Shown one piece after another: positions 39,095 through 49,525 of a DNA stretch of 64,000 bases. The DNA is taken from the NCBI GenBank assembly GCA_030562195.1, contig CM060202.1, positions 16,788,317-16,852,316 on the forward strand. The letters run 5' to 3'. Under the pieces are notes generated by a model. That model was not told where the DNA came from, searched no databases, and saw nothing but the letters and a program-made list of their open reading frames with translations. Made by a program: the position numbers and the translations under genes. This stretch comes from Nipponacmea schrenckii. Lineage: Eukaryota; Mollusca; Gastropoda; Lottiidae. The stretch's first letter is position 1. Every line of letters starts with the position of its first letter.

Positions 39095-39683
39095 GGAGTA
39101 GCTATAGTAGGCATGGTAGTAGCTATAGTAGGCCTTACAATAGCTATAGAAGGCATGGTAGTAGCTATAGTAGACCTAATATTACCTATAGTAGGCCTGG
39201 TAGTAGCTGTAGTAGGCATGGTAGAAGCTATAGTAGGCCTGGTAGTATCTATAGTGGCCCTGGTAGTAGCTATAGTGCAGCTGATAGTAGCTATAGTATG
39301 CATGGTGGTAGCTATAGTAGACCTGGTAGTAGCTATAGTAGACCTGGTAGTAACTATAGTAGGCCTGGTAGTAGTTATAGTAGGCATGGCAGTAGCTATA
39401 GTTGATCTGGTAGTAGCTATAGTAGGCCTTTTAGTAGCTATAGTAGGCCTGGTAGTAGCTATAGTAGGCATGGTAGTAGCTATAGTAGGCATGGTAGTAG
39501 CTATAGAAGGCATGTAGTCGCTATAGTAGTCCTGGTAGTAGCTATAGTAGGCATGGTGGTAGATGTTATAGGCCTGGTAGTAGCCATACTGGATCTGAAA
39601 GTAGCTCTAGTAGGCATGGTAGTAGCTATAATAGGTCTGGTAGTAGCTCTAGTTGATCTGGTAGTAGCTATAGTAGGCATGGT
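39095..39683 (+). repeat. 21-bp minisatellite, right array
   Basis: About 28 copies of GGTAGTAGCTATAGTAGGCAT, with the last three bases mostly CAT or CCT. The unit is a multiple of three, so the plus-strand frame reads repeated GSSYSRP/H and the other strand reads TTIATTRPT-like repeats. These are translation artefacts of the satellite. Confidence 0.88.
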
Positions 39684-40530
39684 ATAATATATATTATAAA
39701 TGATAACTTTGTATATACGTTTTATATAAAGGGAAGTAATTCTCTACAGTTTTATTTCTCATTTTTATTAGACCATTGAGACTCTTTATGATTTTTGTTC
39801 AAAAAACAATATAAATTTTCTCCTATGCCCATGTATTAAATATGTAACAAGTTCATTATAAGTCTTCGGAGTACTGTAATTCGAAGCATTGCACGGAGGT
39901 ACAATGAGTACCTTTCAATTTAAGAGAAAGCCCCTTATCCACTCCACCCCCAAATTTCTTTAAGCCCCTAACTCTCCTCTTCACTTCTTTATTCGATCTA
40001 ATCTCACTCTCAAATGCCTTCTTCCTATCATTCCTTTGTCCTTTGACACACACCCCTAATTCAGTCAACTATCTGCTATCCTTATATATTTTCCCTTTGT
40101 CTTATACCTTGTACCTATTCTAATCCACCTCCCTCACCAACTTCACACCATTTCCTGTGCCACCACAACTTTTACAACCACCCACACACTCTATGGCCTA
40201 GTCACTAATCAATCTCTCCCATCCACTCCACCCTATGCCCTCCCCGCCCTTTTCACTCCATGTCTGTCTTCCTTCATGTACTCCACACTATCTCCTCCGC
40301 CCTCCCGTCACACACTCCCATGGTCTTCACATCTTTCTCCTTGCCCATCATCTTTTATGCCCCTCCCCCACCCATTTCACTGGATTTTTGCCCACTCTCG
40401 ACCAACTTCAAACCTACTTTTCCCATCAATTTCTCCATGTCAACCCTGATTATATTCCCCCAATCCTACCACATTACATGTCCGTGAACTTGTCGTTGAA
40501 AATCACCAATGAGAAATATGTGATCCTAGC
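39684..40530. other. Asymmetric, partly pyrimidine-rich segment inside the foldback element
   Basis: About 850 bases in the right half have no counterpart in the left half. From about 39904 to 40480 the plus strand is very rich in C and T, with repeated CACTCCA/CCACCC words. This contrasts with the AT-rich surroundings. Short open frames occur on both strands (100 codons or fewer) but look like low-complexity translations. It could be captured or inserted DNA. Confidence 0.5.
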
Positions 40531-40664
40531 ATGTAGTACCTAGCTATATAAGGGCTACAATTAGGTCTGGAACTCTAGAAGTAAGTTATAGTGGTCTGGT
40601 AGTAACTATATCATGACAAGACGTAGGTCTTGGTGTACCTATAGAAGGGCTAGAAGTAGATCCT

Positions 40665-40877
40665 GTATATAAAAAGTGTCAACCTTGTAATTGTTTGCAG
40701 CAGTATAATTGTCAGTCTCTCTGGCCTGCAGCGTGCATGAGATTATTATAATGTTAGCTGTTGTTAGCAACTAACATTTACCCCTGATGGCGGAAAGACG
40801 CCTTTGTTATTGCTACTAGCGTTAAAACACACTAACAATTCCGTGTTAGGAGCAGCTAACAATAGGCGAATCGGGTG
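40665..40877 (-). repeat. Right terminal inverted repeat
   Basis: This is the reverse complement of the left terminus at 38329-38548. It ends in GGCGAATCGGGTG at 40865-40877, directly before the target duplication. Confidence 0.8.
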
Positions 40878-40884
40878 GGAGTTT
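40878..40884. repeat. Right target-site duplication of foldback element
   Basis: GGAGTTT, identical to 38322-38328, directly follows the right terminus. Intact matching duplications indicate that the element inserted as one unit and has not recombined with another copy since. Confidence 0.75.
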
Positions 40885-43829
40885 TGTCCCTTTATATAAG
40901 TACACTTACATTGATTATCAGATGTCTGAATGATTCTGATAAAGATTTTGGTAAGTTATCTAGAAATCAGTGACATTTGCGATGATTAGTTTAAGTTTCT
41001 TTAAAGTTTTCTCCAAACTACAGGTATGAAACAGGTGAGTCACTTGAAAGCAAAATACTGGAAATATTTTTTTAATAAATTATTTTTGAAATAATGACAT
41101 TTAAATGTGCCGAGTTAAAATAAATTAGCATATTTTTCAAATTCAAAGGACAATTCTAATTTGCAATGAATGGTACAGACGGTGCCGTAGGTTGTAACAT
41201 TGACATATTCTGATGCCACGGCAAGTGTTTTTTTCTTTTAGATTTCAAAATTTATTGAAAAAGTAACAAAATAACATGCATTTGTATATCTAGTTAAGTC
41301 AGCATCGTGAATAACACAAGGGTTCAAAAAATAAATAAGAATACACAAATAGATAAGGAAATATCCATATGCAGGTGACTATAAGGATGCAAGAGGTAAC
41401 AATACTATACCTTATTATATACATAGCATTAAAATGTCTATATCATGTTATATAGATATTTCTATTTTCTTTAAAAAAAGAGTTGTTTTCTGAATATCGA
41501 TCTTGAATATGGTAATATTTTTTTTCAAAATAATGCACAAGTTCTTCAAAACAGAATAATGACACTATACGATATGATTATGCTTTCTGGATTCCTGATC
41601 AATGGAGGATTCGGGTGTCATTTCTACCATATATTAATGTATGTTGATCTTGTCCTATAGTTCATCTTAAAAATAATGGAAAGGATTAAGTTTACTTTTT
41701 TTTACCGTGGAAGATTAAAACAATGCAAATCTTTCAAAAATTGTAAGTCTTTTGAAACATGGACCCATAACCAATTAAATTAACTCACAGTTCATGTTTG
41801 AACGTGCTTTGAAATGGTAGACATAATTTCTCTTAATAATTTATTTTCGATTTTTAAGGATTGATTACATTGGCCTTTTAATTACCAATCTCCCCTCTTC
41901 AAGTTAATCTTATTACCTTTTAAAAGCCAAATCAGCTTAATTAAAATCATACATTAAAGATATGAAGAGGGGTACTTATATCCACGTGACTGACACAATT
42001 GCGCATCTATTTCCAAGGTAAGAAGATTTTAATGCGATTGACCTTAGATTGATACGGTAACAAGATTAGAAATTAAAAAGCAAAAATCTCTTTGGTTCAT
42101 AAACGTATTACAGTAAACCCTTCTCACAACAAACCGTGTGTCGGTTGGAGTTTAAGGAGGGATTACAATCCCACAGCTTAGTAAACGCTGAGTGTTAGGG
42201 GATTGCAATCTGACCAATGCGATTTACCTTTCGATACACTTTCTGTTAACTTAAAGTAAACAAAGTGACATTCCTCTTTAACAGACTTTGTTGGGAAAAT
42301 AAACAGCAACAGAAATAAAGGATTTGTTGATGGTCACATTCCTGTAGTGTTTTCTTATCATTACAATTGACTTGTGGTCTGTATGATACATAGTCTCTCA
42401 CACCTGCAGGTCGGAGGGTCTAACATGGCAAAAACCGTCCAGTCGTTACAGCTACGTGTACGTGAAATATCTTTCCACAGTAGGAAAAGAGTAGGCTGAT
42501 GTCCCTGCCACTGCGTGGCATTAGAAGCAGAGTAGGACGTAAAACACCATTTATTTAATTTTCATTTCAAAATTTAAGCCTTTTTTTTAGATTTACCACA
42601 CTTTTTTATTGCTGTCAGTTAAAAAATATTTTGTACTCTTAACTTATAAAAAAGGACATATTCTTCGGATCAAATTCGATATCAGAATTTCCATTCTGAA
42701 ATTTTGTGATGTGACATATATTTATCAGAGATGATTTGGCTCAGTGATATTTCTTTTCCTTTTTATGCTGGAGTAATAATCTCAAACTAAAGCAAATGTT
42801 TGATTATATTCTATAGCGTACCTTACAATCAGTAATATCAACATGAATATTTTTGGCCTAATATACATATGTAAAGCTGATGATGGTGATGAAAGGGAGA
42901 TAATAAGTAATGGCCATTGGCTCTTGAGTCATAGTAAACAATTCTCTGTATCTGGAAAGTTTCTGGCATTCGCTTGTTCAAAGACAATATATATACAGAC
43001 GGGCTTCATAGACGATAGAAGAATTCATATGCAGGCAGTGAACTGTTTTATTCTTTGGCAGTAGCATTTTGTAGGTGAAAACATGTTATACATCCTGTAT
43101 GTGTATGCATTTCACAGGGTAATATGTTAGAGAGACTCGAGACAAACACTCATCATAAGGGGAAAAAAAAGTTTTACGAAAAATGAAATGTATCCATAAT
43201 TTTATATAATTAACAAAATAGTACATGGCACCACTCAGAAACAAATAAATTACATCATACATAGATGATTAACAAATACAATATATACATACACATATAA
43301 ACAATTTATGGTAACAAGACACAAAGTGATGAATTTAGCGGCCAAAATTTAAACCTTATGAGATGGGTATGATTTCGATGACATTATAGCCTACTCGACA
43401 GCGAATGTAAAAATATAAGATAAGTTACTTTAATGAAATGGATTTCTATGGAATGCAGCATGAAAATGGGGTGGAGTGAACTATTATTACGGTTTGCTTG
43501 TGTAATAATCGGCTCACCCCAACATAATACGGAATTGTTGGGCCTATAGTACGTTGGAATATTAATATGTGACCATTTTAGGTTATTGTTTTGTCATGTT
43601 TAGCCTTTGTAAACCAAGCCAAGTAGCACCAAAGACTAAGACATTGAGCAACCATAGCATATGCGGCAAATTTTTCTAGGATGTTACGAAAAACGAAAGT
43701 AAAAATATATCCTTGAAGAACTAAGCATGAACATTAAATTACACAATTTTAAACTGAATGACCATTGCAACACACGCTACCAATCACTCTTGTAAGTAAT
43801 ACTGATTTGGTATAATAATTTCAGGGTTC
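40885..43829. other. Intergenic DNA and gene 2 3' UTR
   Basis: No gene is recognised. The section next to 43829 is the 3' UTR of gene 2. Minus-strand ATTAAA (at 43434-43429) and AATAAA (at 43052-43047) are possible polyadenylation signals, but I cannot choose between them. A short-interspersed-repeat-like stretch lies at about 42390-42580. Confidence 0.5.
42390..42580 (+). repeat. Possible degenerate SINE or dispersed repeat
   Basis: TGCAGGTCGGAGG...CCAGTCGTT (42405-42447) has a diverged partner at 21342-21381. About 40 bases downstream, CCACTGCGTGGCATTAGAAG...AGGACGTAAAACACC is followed by an AT-rich stretch. An ending in a GACGTTAAAC-type word plus AT-rich tail is common in invertebrate SINEs, as I remember them. 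I found no convincing tRNA-like head, so this is tentative. Confidence 0.3.
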
Positions 43830-44317
43830 TTAATAAGCACAATTTACATCTTCGTTCTCTGAGTTAACGGTATAACTTCCGGATGTAGTAGAATACTGAT
43901 CATCATCCACACTACAGACACTACTGTGGCACAAGGAATTGTAACTAAGGGAAGTCAAAGCTTCCTGCCCTTGATAATGTCTTAAATTGTCTTTAAAGCA
44001 CTTTGGTTCTTGTGGATAAAAACTATTATGAATTTTTAAAGCATCTTTTTTTAAAGATGATTTTGATATATCTCTTTTAATATTTGAGAAATTGTCTTTG
44101 TTGAGTTTTGAATATGTATCGGTAAAAGAATTCTTTTTTTCCAAAGGTTTCCTTGAAAACGAATCCAGAAACTGTACATGAGGTAGCTGTGATCGTCCTG
44201 TCCGTGGTTGATGTGTTGCATAATAAGCTTGATAACGTACTGGTTTATCTGCTGGTATCCTTGGTGGAATGGGTGGTACAATGTCTTTGACGTCGTGTTG
44301 CCAAATATGCGATGGTA
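43830..44317 (-). CDS. Protocadherin gene 2, exon 3 (C-terminal tail)
   Basis: This terminal exon completes codon 944 and codes residues 945-1105, ending in TAA at 43830. The acceptor, read on the minus strand, is TTTACCTTTTCAG, and phase 1 fits exon 2. The tail begins with a tryptophan-containing stretch and a proline-rich segment, IVPPIPPRIP, a likely SH3 ligand. Then follow a Ser/Lys-rich middle with FLDSFSRK and an acidic, Ser/Thr/Tyr-rich end containing DDDQYSTTSGSYTV and ending NCAY. FLDSFSRK fits the short WIRS consensus for WAVE-complex binding, though such short motifs occur by chance. No similarity to gene 1 exon 3 is visible. Confidence 0.88.
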
Positions 44318-44640
44318 CTGAAAAGGTAAATAATACAAGCATTAGAGTATTGGTTACTGTTGTCTTCCTGATAAATTGGTAATGTGGCAATTTTATTACA
44401 CAAAATAAGCATATTGTGTTAGCAAGTGTACATATCTAAAATGTTAATTATTAGTGATTTTTTTACATAAGAATCTCAGCAGTATCAGCTTCTATAACAC
44501 AGAGGTCCTTAACACACAATCTGATACGTACAGCAAAGTCGCACTTACAGCTATCAATATATAAAGCACATCTCATGTCCAAATGTTTTCAGATACCTAA
44601 TCCTTCCCAAGAAACATGGTCAATAGATAAATAAAATTAC
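44318..44640 (-). other. Intron 2 of protocadherin gene 2
   Basis: This 323-base intron is bounded on the minus strand by CAG/GTAATTTT and CTTTTCAG/TACC. It is AT-rich with nothing else recognised. Confidence 0.85.
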
Positions 44641-44761
44641 CTGTTTCAGACAGAGAAAATGTATTATTTTCATCATCGCTGCAACCTTTCCCACTGTCAC
44701 TACCATTGGATTCTTCTGAGAAGTTACTTTTATTATCATTATTAACAGCTCGTCCGTTTAC
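44641..44761 (-). CDS. Protocadherin gene 2, exon 2 (cytoplasmic SDSGKG motif)
   Basis: This is a 121-base exon coding residues 904-943 plus one base. The acceptor is CCTTTTGCAG and the donor is ACAG/GTAATT. It enters in phase 0 and leaves in phase 1, as in gene 1. It encodes an Asn/Ser-rich, acidic stretch with SDSGKGCSDDE at 924-934, nearly identical to gene 1. Serines in this acidic context could be kinase sites; that is inference. Confidence 0.9.
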
Positions 44762-45268
44762 CTGCAAAAGGTTATGAGGTTTTTATTATTAAAGTAATTG
44801 TATATATATCTGATCTATTCAGGTCAATACATAGATTACTATGATACTAATTGGAATTCATATCTAAACGAACAACTTAACCTCAGTGCCTTTAAATCGT
44901 ATATTATTTGAAATTGTAAAATGAATAAGCTACATGTATATGTCTCTTTAATTGACATTCCCACAAATTGATTCAAAATATTGCTGTTAATTGACACGGA
45001 TTGTTTATTATTGTTAGCCCAATAAAGATTTATAGCTGATAATGAGCATTTGCTTTGGGAATGAACCGATGCAACAAATTTGCCGATAACAGCAATTAAC
45101 CTTCAATTCTCAAGTATCTTTGATTCATTAAAATTCATAACAAAGAGAAGTGCCTAAAGCATAATGACCGTATCTGTTCATTTAGATTTATAATATGATT
45201 CAGTATAAAGGAATGATAATACGATTGCGCAACGACCCACAATAAATGATTGTTATCTGCTTAATTAC
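44762..45268 (-). other. Intron 1 of protocadherin gene 2
   Basis: This 507-base intron runs from TCGCAG/GTAATT to TTTTGCAG/GTAAAC on the minus strand. If it is retained, the frame adds 22 residues (ending IIIPLY) and stops at 45200, giving a 925-residue form without exons 2 and 3. Confidence 0.85.
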
Positions 45269-47977
45269 CTGCGAAACAGAGAAGGACACTCTCTTTCTGT
45301 TCTCTGTTGAGTCAGGATTGACATTCTGATTTGTAAATATAATATCATTATCACCACTCTTTACTGGGTGAAAATCTAAACTTGAATTATCAGAATGCAT
45401 GCTAGTGTTAGGTAATGCTGTACTTGGTAACGCCTTCTCAAAATCTTGTTGATCTTTACCAGAAGAACCTTGCTCGCTATCGATGTTATCTCGATCTCGA
45501 CGTTTCATTCTTATAATCACTGTCACGATGATGATGGCTAATATAATCGTTACACCGGCTACCACTCCAGTAATAATCAGATAGAATTGTCCACTTGCCT
45601 CGGCTGGGGGTGGTATTACTTCCTTAGATGGCAAGATGTTGATCTTTAGAAAAGCTACATCCTCTAATCGAACTGCACCTCGATCCTTGACGTTGACTTC
45701 CAACTGATGAAATCCGGACAAGTCCCTACTAATGTCTTTTACTAGAATTATTTCCCCGGTTTTAGGGGAAATTTCGAAAAGTCCGTTATCATTTCCAGAT
45801 AAAATGGAATATTCTAATTCACCGTTATCACCATCGTCTTTGTCAAAAGCAATGACGTATGCCACCAATGTACCAACCTTCATATCTGCTTCAATAGTAA
45901 TGGTATCATTCCCAGATCTAGGGAATTCAATCACGGGGCTGTGATCATTTGCATCAACAACTTTAATAAGAACTCGTCCGTTTGTGGTTCGAGGAACATC
46001 ACCTTTATCTTGAACAATGACATCAAATTCATAAATTGACTGACTTTCTCTATTGAGAGGGGAATCCAATCTGATAGTACCGTCTTCGTAAACCACGAAC
46101 GGAATACTTGGATTGTAGTCGGCAGCCGAGAATGAAAGATCGGCATTTTTCCCTTCGTCGTCATCTGTTGCTGCAAGTTTTGATAAAATTGTTCCTGGCT
46201 GAAGATTTTCAATGACTTTGATTCGCAAACTTTCAGGTTTGAACACTGGGCTATTGTCATTCACGTCTGAAACCATGACAGTGACTGACGCGGTACCGGA
46301 AAGCCTTGAATTCTGGTTGTCAATAGCTTTAACTACAAATGTCACCTTTGAAAGAGTTTCACGATCAATGTTAGCATTGGTTGCTATTATTCCAGTTTCA
46401 CTATTAATGTGGAACATCTCACCTGCATCTAAAGAAAGGGAGTAATAAAATTCTGCATTTTCTTCAAGATCATTATCCATAGCCAATACAGCCCCTACTG
46501 TCGTCCCTATATCGACGTTTTCAGTAACATTAATTACGTAAATAGGCTGGAGAAATTGAGGCCCATTATCGTTCTCGTCGGTTATCACAACAACAAAATA
46601 AATTGAACTGCTGAGACTGGGACTTCCGTTGTCTTGACATGTAACAGTCACATTGTGTTTTGAAGTAGTTTCTCTATCTAAAGCTTTGCTAATTAATAGA
46701 GCATATCCTTTACCGTCTAATTTTTGTAAAGAAAAATGCTCCTCGTCACAGTAACACATGACAATACCATTAACTCCCGGATCTCGATCCTCCACCTTAA
46801 TATGACCAACAAAGGTACCGACTTTAGATCCTTCCGACAAAATGATTGTTTCCGAGTTCATGGCTGATGCGAGGTTAAGTTGTAATCGAGGAGGGTTATT
46901 TCCGACGTCAACAATGTTCACAATAAGAATAGTTTGTGTTATTTGGGGTGGGTTGCCATTGTCTGAAGCTTCTACAATTGTCTCGTATGTTTTTCCAGAT
47001 TCATATTGAAGTGGTGATTTGACAGACAACTCACCGTTTAATCCGTTAAGAGTGAACAGATGTTCCACTCTACTGGTTCTCAAGGGGCTAAAACGGTAGG
47101 ATACGTTAGCATTCTCCCCAGAGTCCATATCAAGTGCTGTAAGTGTCTCAATAATACTTCCAGCTGTAGTGTTTTCGGACACCGTGACATTGTAAACATC
47201 TTTAATGAACTTTGGCTCATTGTCATTGGCATCAACAACGTTTATATTGACAAGTAGACTGCCAGTTCTTTGAGGCGATCCATTATCCTTTGCTAAGAGG
47301 AGAATACTGTGCACATCCTGTGATTCACGATCAAGTGACTTCAGAACCGAAAGACTAACATCAGTGGACCCGTCAAATTTTTTGATTAGTTGTACACCGA
47401 ATGTTTCATCTGGTTGAATCAATTCGTAAGATTGAACAGTGTTTTCGGGGCTCATATCCTCGTCTGTTGCTCCAGTGATCCTAAAGTTCGTCCCAACCAC
47501 AACCTTTTCTGGTATATCCAAGATGACACTTTTATTTCCGAATTTCGGAGGGTTGTCATTCACATCTTCGATTTCCACACGCACTGATAACAGGCGTAAA
47601 AATGTTGTTGCGGACGACTGAATGGTAACATCGAATGTAACTTGACACACGACGGATCTATTGCACATTTCTTCACGGTCCACTTTACTAGTACTGTACA
47701 TAGCACCAGTTGGTCGGTTGATACTGAATAAGGATTTAATCAGTTTGTTGTTGGGATTTAGAAAATTGTATTCCAAATATGGAAATTCCTCTACAGCTAC
47801 ATCCTGTCCGACTCCGCTACTTACTGCTACGTTTCCGATAAAAACTCCGGGATTCATTTCCTCTTTAAGTGTGAAAACAATATCCGGTGACTGTGCAAGA
47901 ATTGTTCTTAATATGCATAATAAACTGAACATAAAAACTTCGGTTCCCGCCGCTGATTTTCTTTTTACGATCGCCAT
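45269..47977 (-). CDS. Protocadherin gene 2, exon 1 (signal peptide, EC1-EC7, membrane segment, start of tail)
   Basis: This exon encodes residues 1-903 of a 1105-residue cell-surface adhesion protein. A signal peptide spans about 1-29, with cleavage likely after ILAQ. Seven cadherin repeats follow, with boundary motifs near residues 134 (DVNDNPP), 249 (DANDNEP), 357 (DVGNNPP, non-canonical), 467 (DENDNGP), 571 (DVNDNSP) and 675 (DANDHSP). EC1 carries CX5C (CNRSVVC). The membrane segment is at about 798-822, followed by RMKRR. Near the exon end is KRVSF (895-899), a match to the RVxF docking motif for protein phosphatase 1. Vertebrate delta-1 protocadherins carry a similar RRVTF motif. The ATG at 47975-47977 has A at -3 and G at +4. 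Over about 145 residues of EC3-EC4 the protein is roughly two-thirds identical to gene 1 by hand count. Confidence 0.95.
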
Positions 47978-49410
47978 CTTCGTTTTTATAGATCCTTAAC
48001 TTAGCTTGCTTCTTACACCAGTATTATCATTGTCTTGTATGGTTCCTGAAAGTAGATAGAGAAACGTTTGTTATTGAATGGTATAGGGACTAAACATATT
48101 CAAAACTAACTCTCCATGGGCTTCCTTCGACTTCCAATTCACACAGATGAGATATCCAGCTCTTTAACGAATTCATTCTGTAAATAGTTTTGATACTAAT
48201 GTTGTCCCTAACGTGTCTCTTTTACTCCCAGATCTTTAAAACCTCTTGCTAATTTTATTTCCATTAAAGATCCTCATTGGCTCTCCTGGGGTTGACTAAT
48301 AACAACCACCTTATAATCCCTCTAATAATGTTGATCAAGTAAAGTGGTGCTTGATAGAATAAACGTTATGAATAGCCTATTACCTAATAGCAAACATGGT
48401 GTTTGAATAAATGTATAAAGGGTAATTTAGGCAGTGTATTATCAAGCCAATAATGGGTCAGGTCCACATATTAAAACTTTTATTTATTTAACACGTTAAT
48501 TGTGATTCAACTAGAAGGTGGGTCGAGTCAGACATGTTTGTTCTAAAAACTCAAATAACAGGTAACATCGTCTTGATTGATTTTGAATAAAGAGCTGGGT
48601 GGGTCAGACGCCATCTTGTACAAATACTTAACTTGTGTATTTCTACAAATTTTTCCATATCTTAATAGATGCCACATTCGTTTCGTATTCTTTCATGAGT
48701 TCACGTAGTCTAAATCCGTAGTTCCACATTTCACTTAAGTTTAATCCATGAGACACTTTGTGAACGTTCCACTGACCACGTCTACTCGTGCGAGAGTAAA
48801 TTAATTAAACCAAGACGGGATATTTATGTATTGAATGATAGCAACCCACCCAGATGTAACATTTCAACATAGATATGTCATTATGGCTAATCAAATCAAA
48901 TTTCAGAGACGATTTGATTGAACCTTTATATTTGCGAAATAAACCATTTTATTTTTATAAATTAATTTATCCAAATCAATCCAAAATCAATGACAAACCG
49001 GAAAAGGACATCGATTTGCATCTTGTAACACAAAAGGGGTGTGATGACAAAAATAATTCAATGATTTCTTATGAAAAGAAAAATCTATCTTAAATGCGAT
49101 AAAACTTGATTTAATCATTGCTAAGCAACTAAATATTTATGAAAAGATGTATATATATATATATGAACTCTAAAATCGATAAAATATATACAACACGTTC
49201 TTTTTACCGATGCAAAACTGGCATTTGGTGTCTTAAAAGTAACAGCATCGAAAATAGGAAATGTGAGACTTATGCATCAATCTTGTACATAAAAGTATAA
49301 CAGACCTACATAAATGAATCTGGAACCAAAGTCCGCAAGGAACATCTAATGTGCTCTTAATAATGTTCAAAATAGTTTTAAGTGCTTCGTATATTGACAT
49401 AATGATGTTC
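47978..49410 (-). other. 5' region of protocadherin gene 2
   Basis: This is the leader and upstream DNA of gene 2. On the minus strand CTATCTACTTTCAG/GAACC looks like a 3' splice site that would start the coding exon at about 48045, implying a separate non-coding first exon further upstream. That exon and the promoter could not be located. An (AT)n run of about 16 bases lies at 49149-49164. Confidence 0.35.
49149..49164. repeat. Short (AT)n microsatellite
   Basis: Uninterrupted alternating A and T for about eight units. It is one of very few dinucleotide runs in the window. Confidence 0.8.
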
Positions 49411-49525
49411 TTGATTATCAAATCAACAACTTTGATAGTAAATCAACAATATCATTGATAGTAAATCAACTTGACACAAGTCTGCTCTATAAGATTAAAT
49501 CAACTCGTATCAATAGCAAATCAAC
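49411..49525. repeat. Interspersed ATCAAC-rich repeat
   Basis: TGATAGTAAATCAAC occurs exactly at 49433-49447 and 49456-49470. A variant (TCAATAGCAAATCAAC) lies at 49510-49525 and another (TTGATTATCAAATCAAC) at 49411-49427. Spacing is irregular, so this is a degenerate local array. Confidence 0.65.

Larger units (their letters stand above)
38329..40877. mobile_element. Foldback DNA transposon with long inverted termini and internal minisatellite
   Basis: The left end CACCCGATTCGCCTATTGTT (38329-38348) is repeated in reverse complement at the right end (40858-40877). The match continues for about 220 bases on each side with scattered substitutions and a 10-base gap (left to about 38545, right from about 40665). 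Shared words include CGGAATTGTTAGTGT and CTCATGCACGCTGCAGG. A weaker inverted match (AGGATCTAC..CTAGCCCTTCTATAG) lies further in. The inner part holds two oppositely oriented arrays of a 21-bp unit, so most of the element could fold back. Identical GGAGTTT flanks both ends. No transposase is present, so it is non-autonomous. A 7-bp duplication, long repetitive termini and a CAC start recall Galileo-type foldback elements of the P superfamily. That link is a hypothesis. Confidence 0.82.

Noticed and set aside
38752..39513. Long overlapping open frames of 129-217 codons on both strands
   Set aside because: They are translations of the 21-bp minisatellite, open because the unit is a multiple of three without stops. 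No signal, domain or splice support exists.
38617..39683. Regularly spaced repeats as a CRISPR array
   Set aside because: The units are contiguous, with no unique spacers, lie inside a transposon, and the genome is animal.
40235..40543. 102-codon open frame in the foldback element
   Set aside because: It is a low-complexity translation of pyrimidine-rich DNA with no recognisable domain.
47981..47995. TATAAAA just upstream of the gene 2 start codon as a promoter
   Set aside because: It is about ten bases from the ATG, too close for a TATA box, and a likely UTR splice acceptor lies further upstream.
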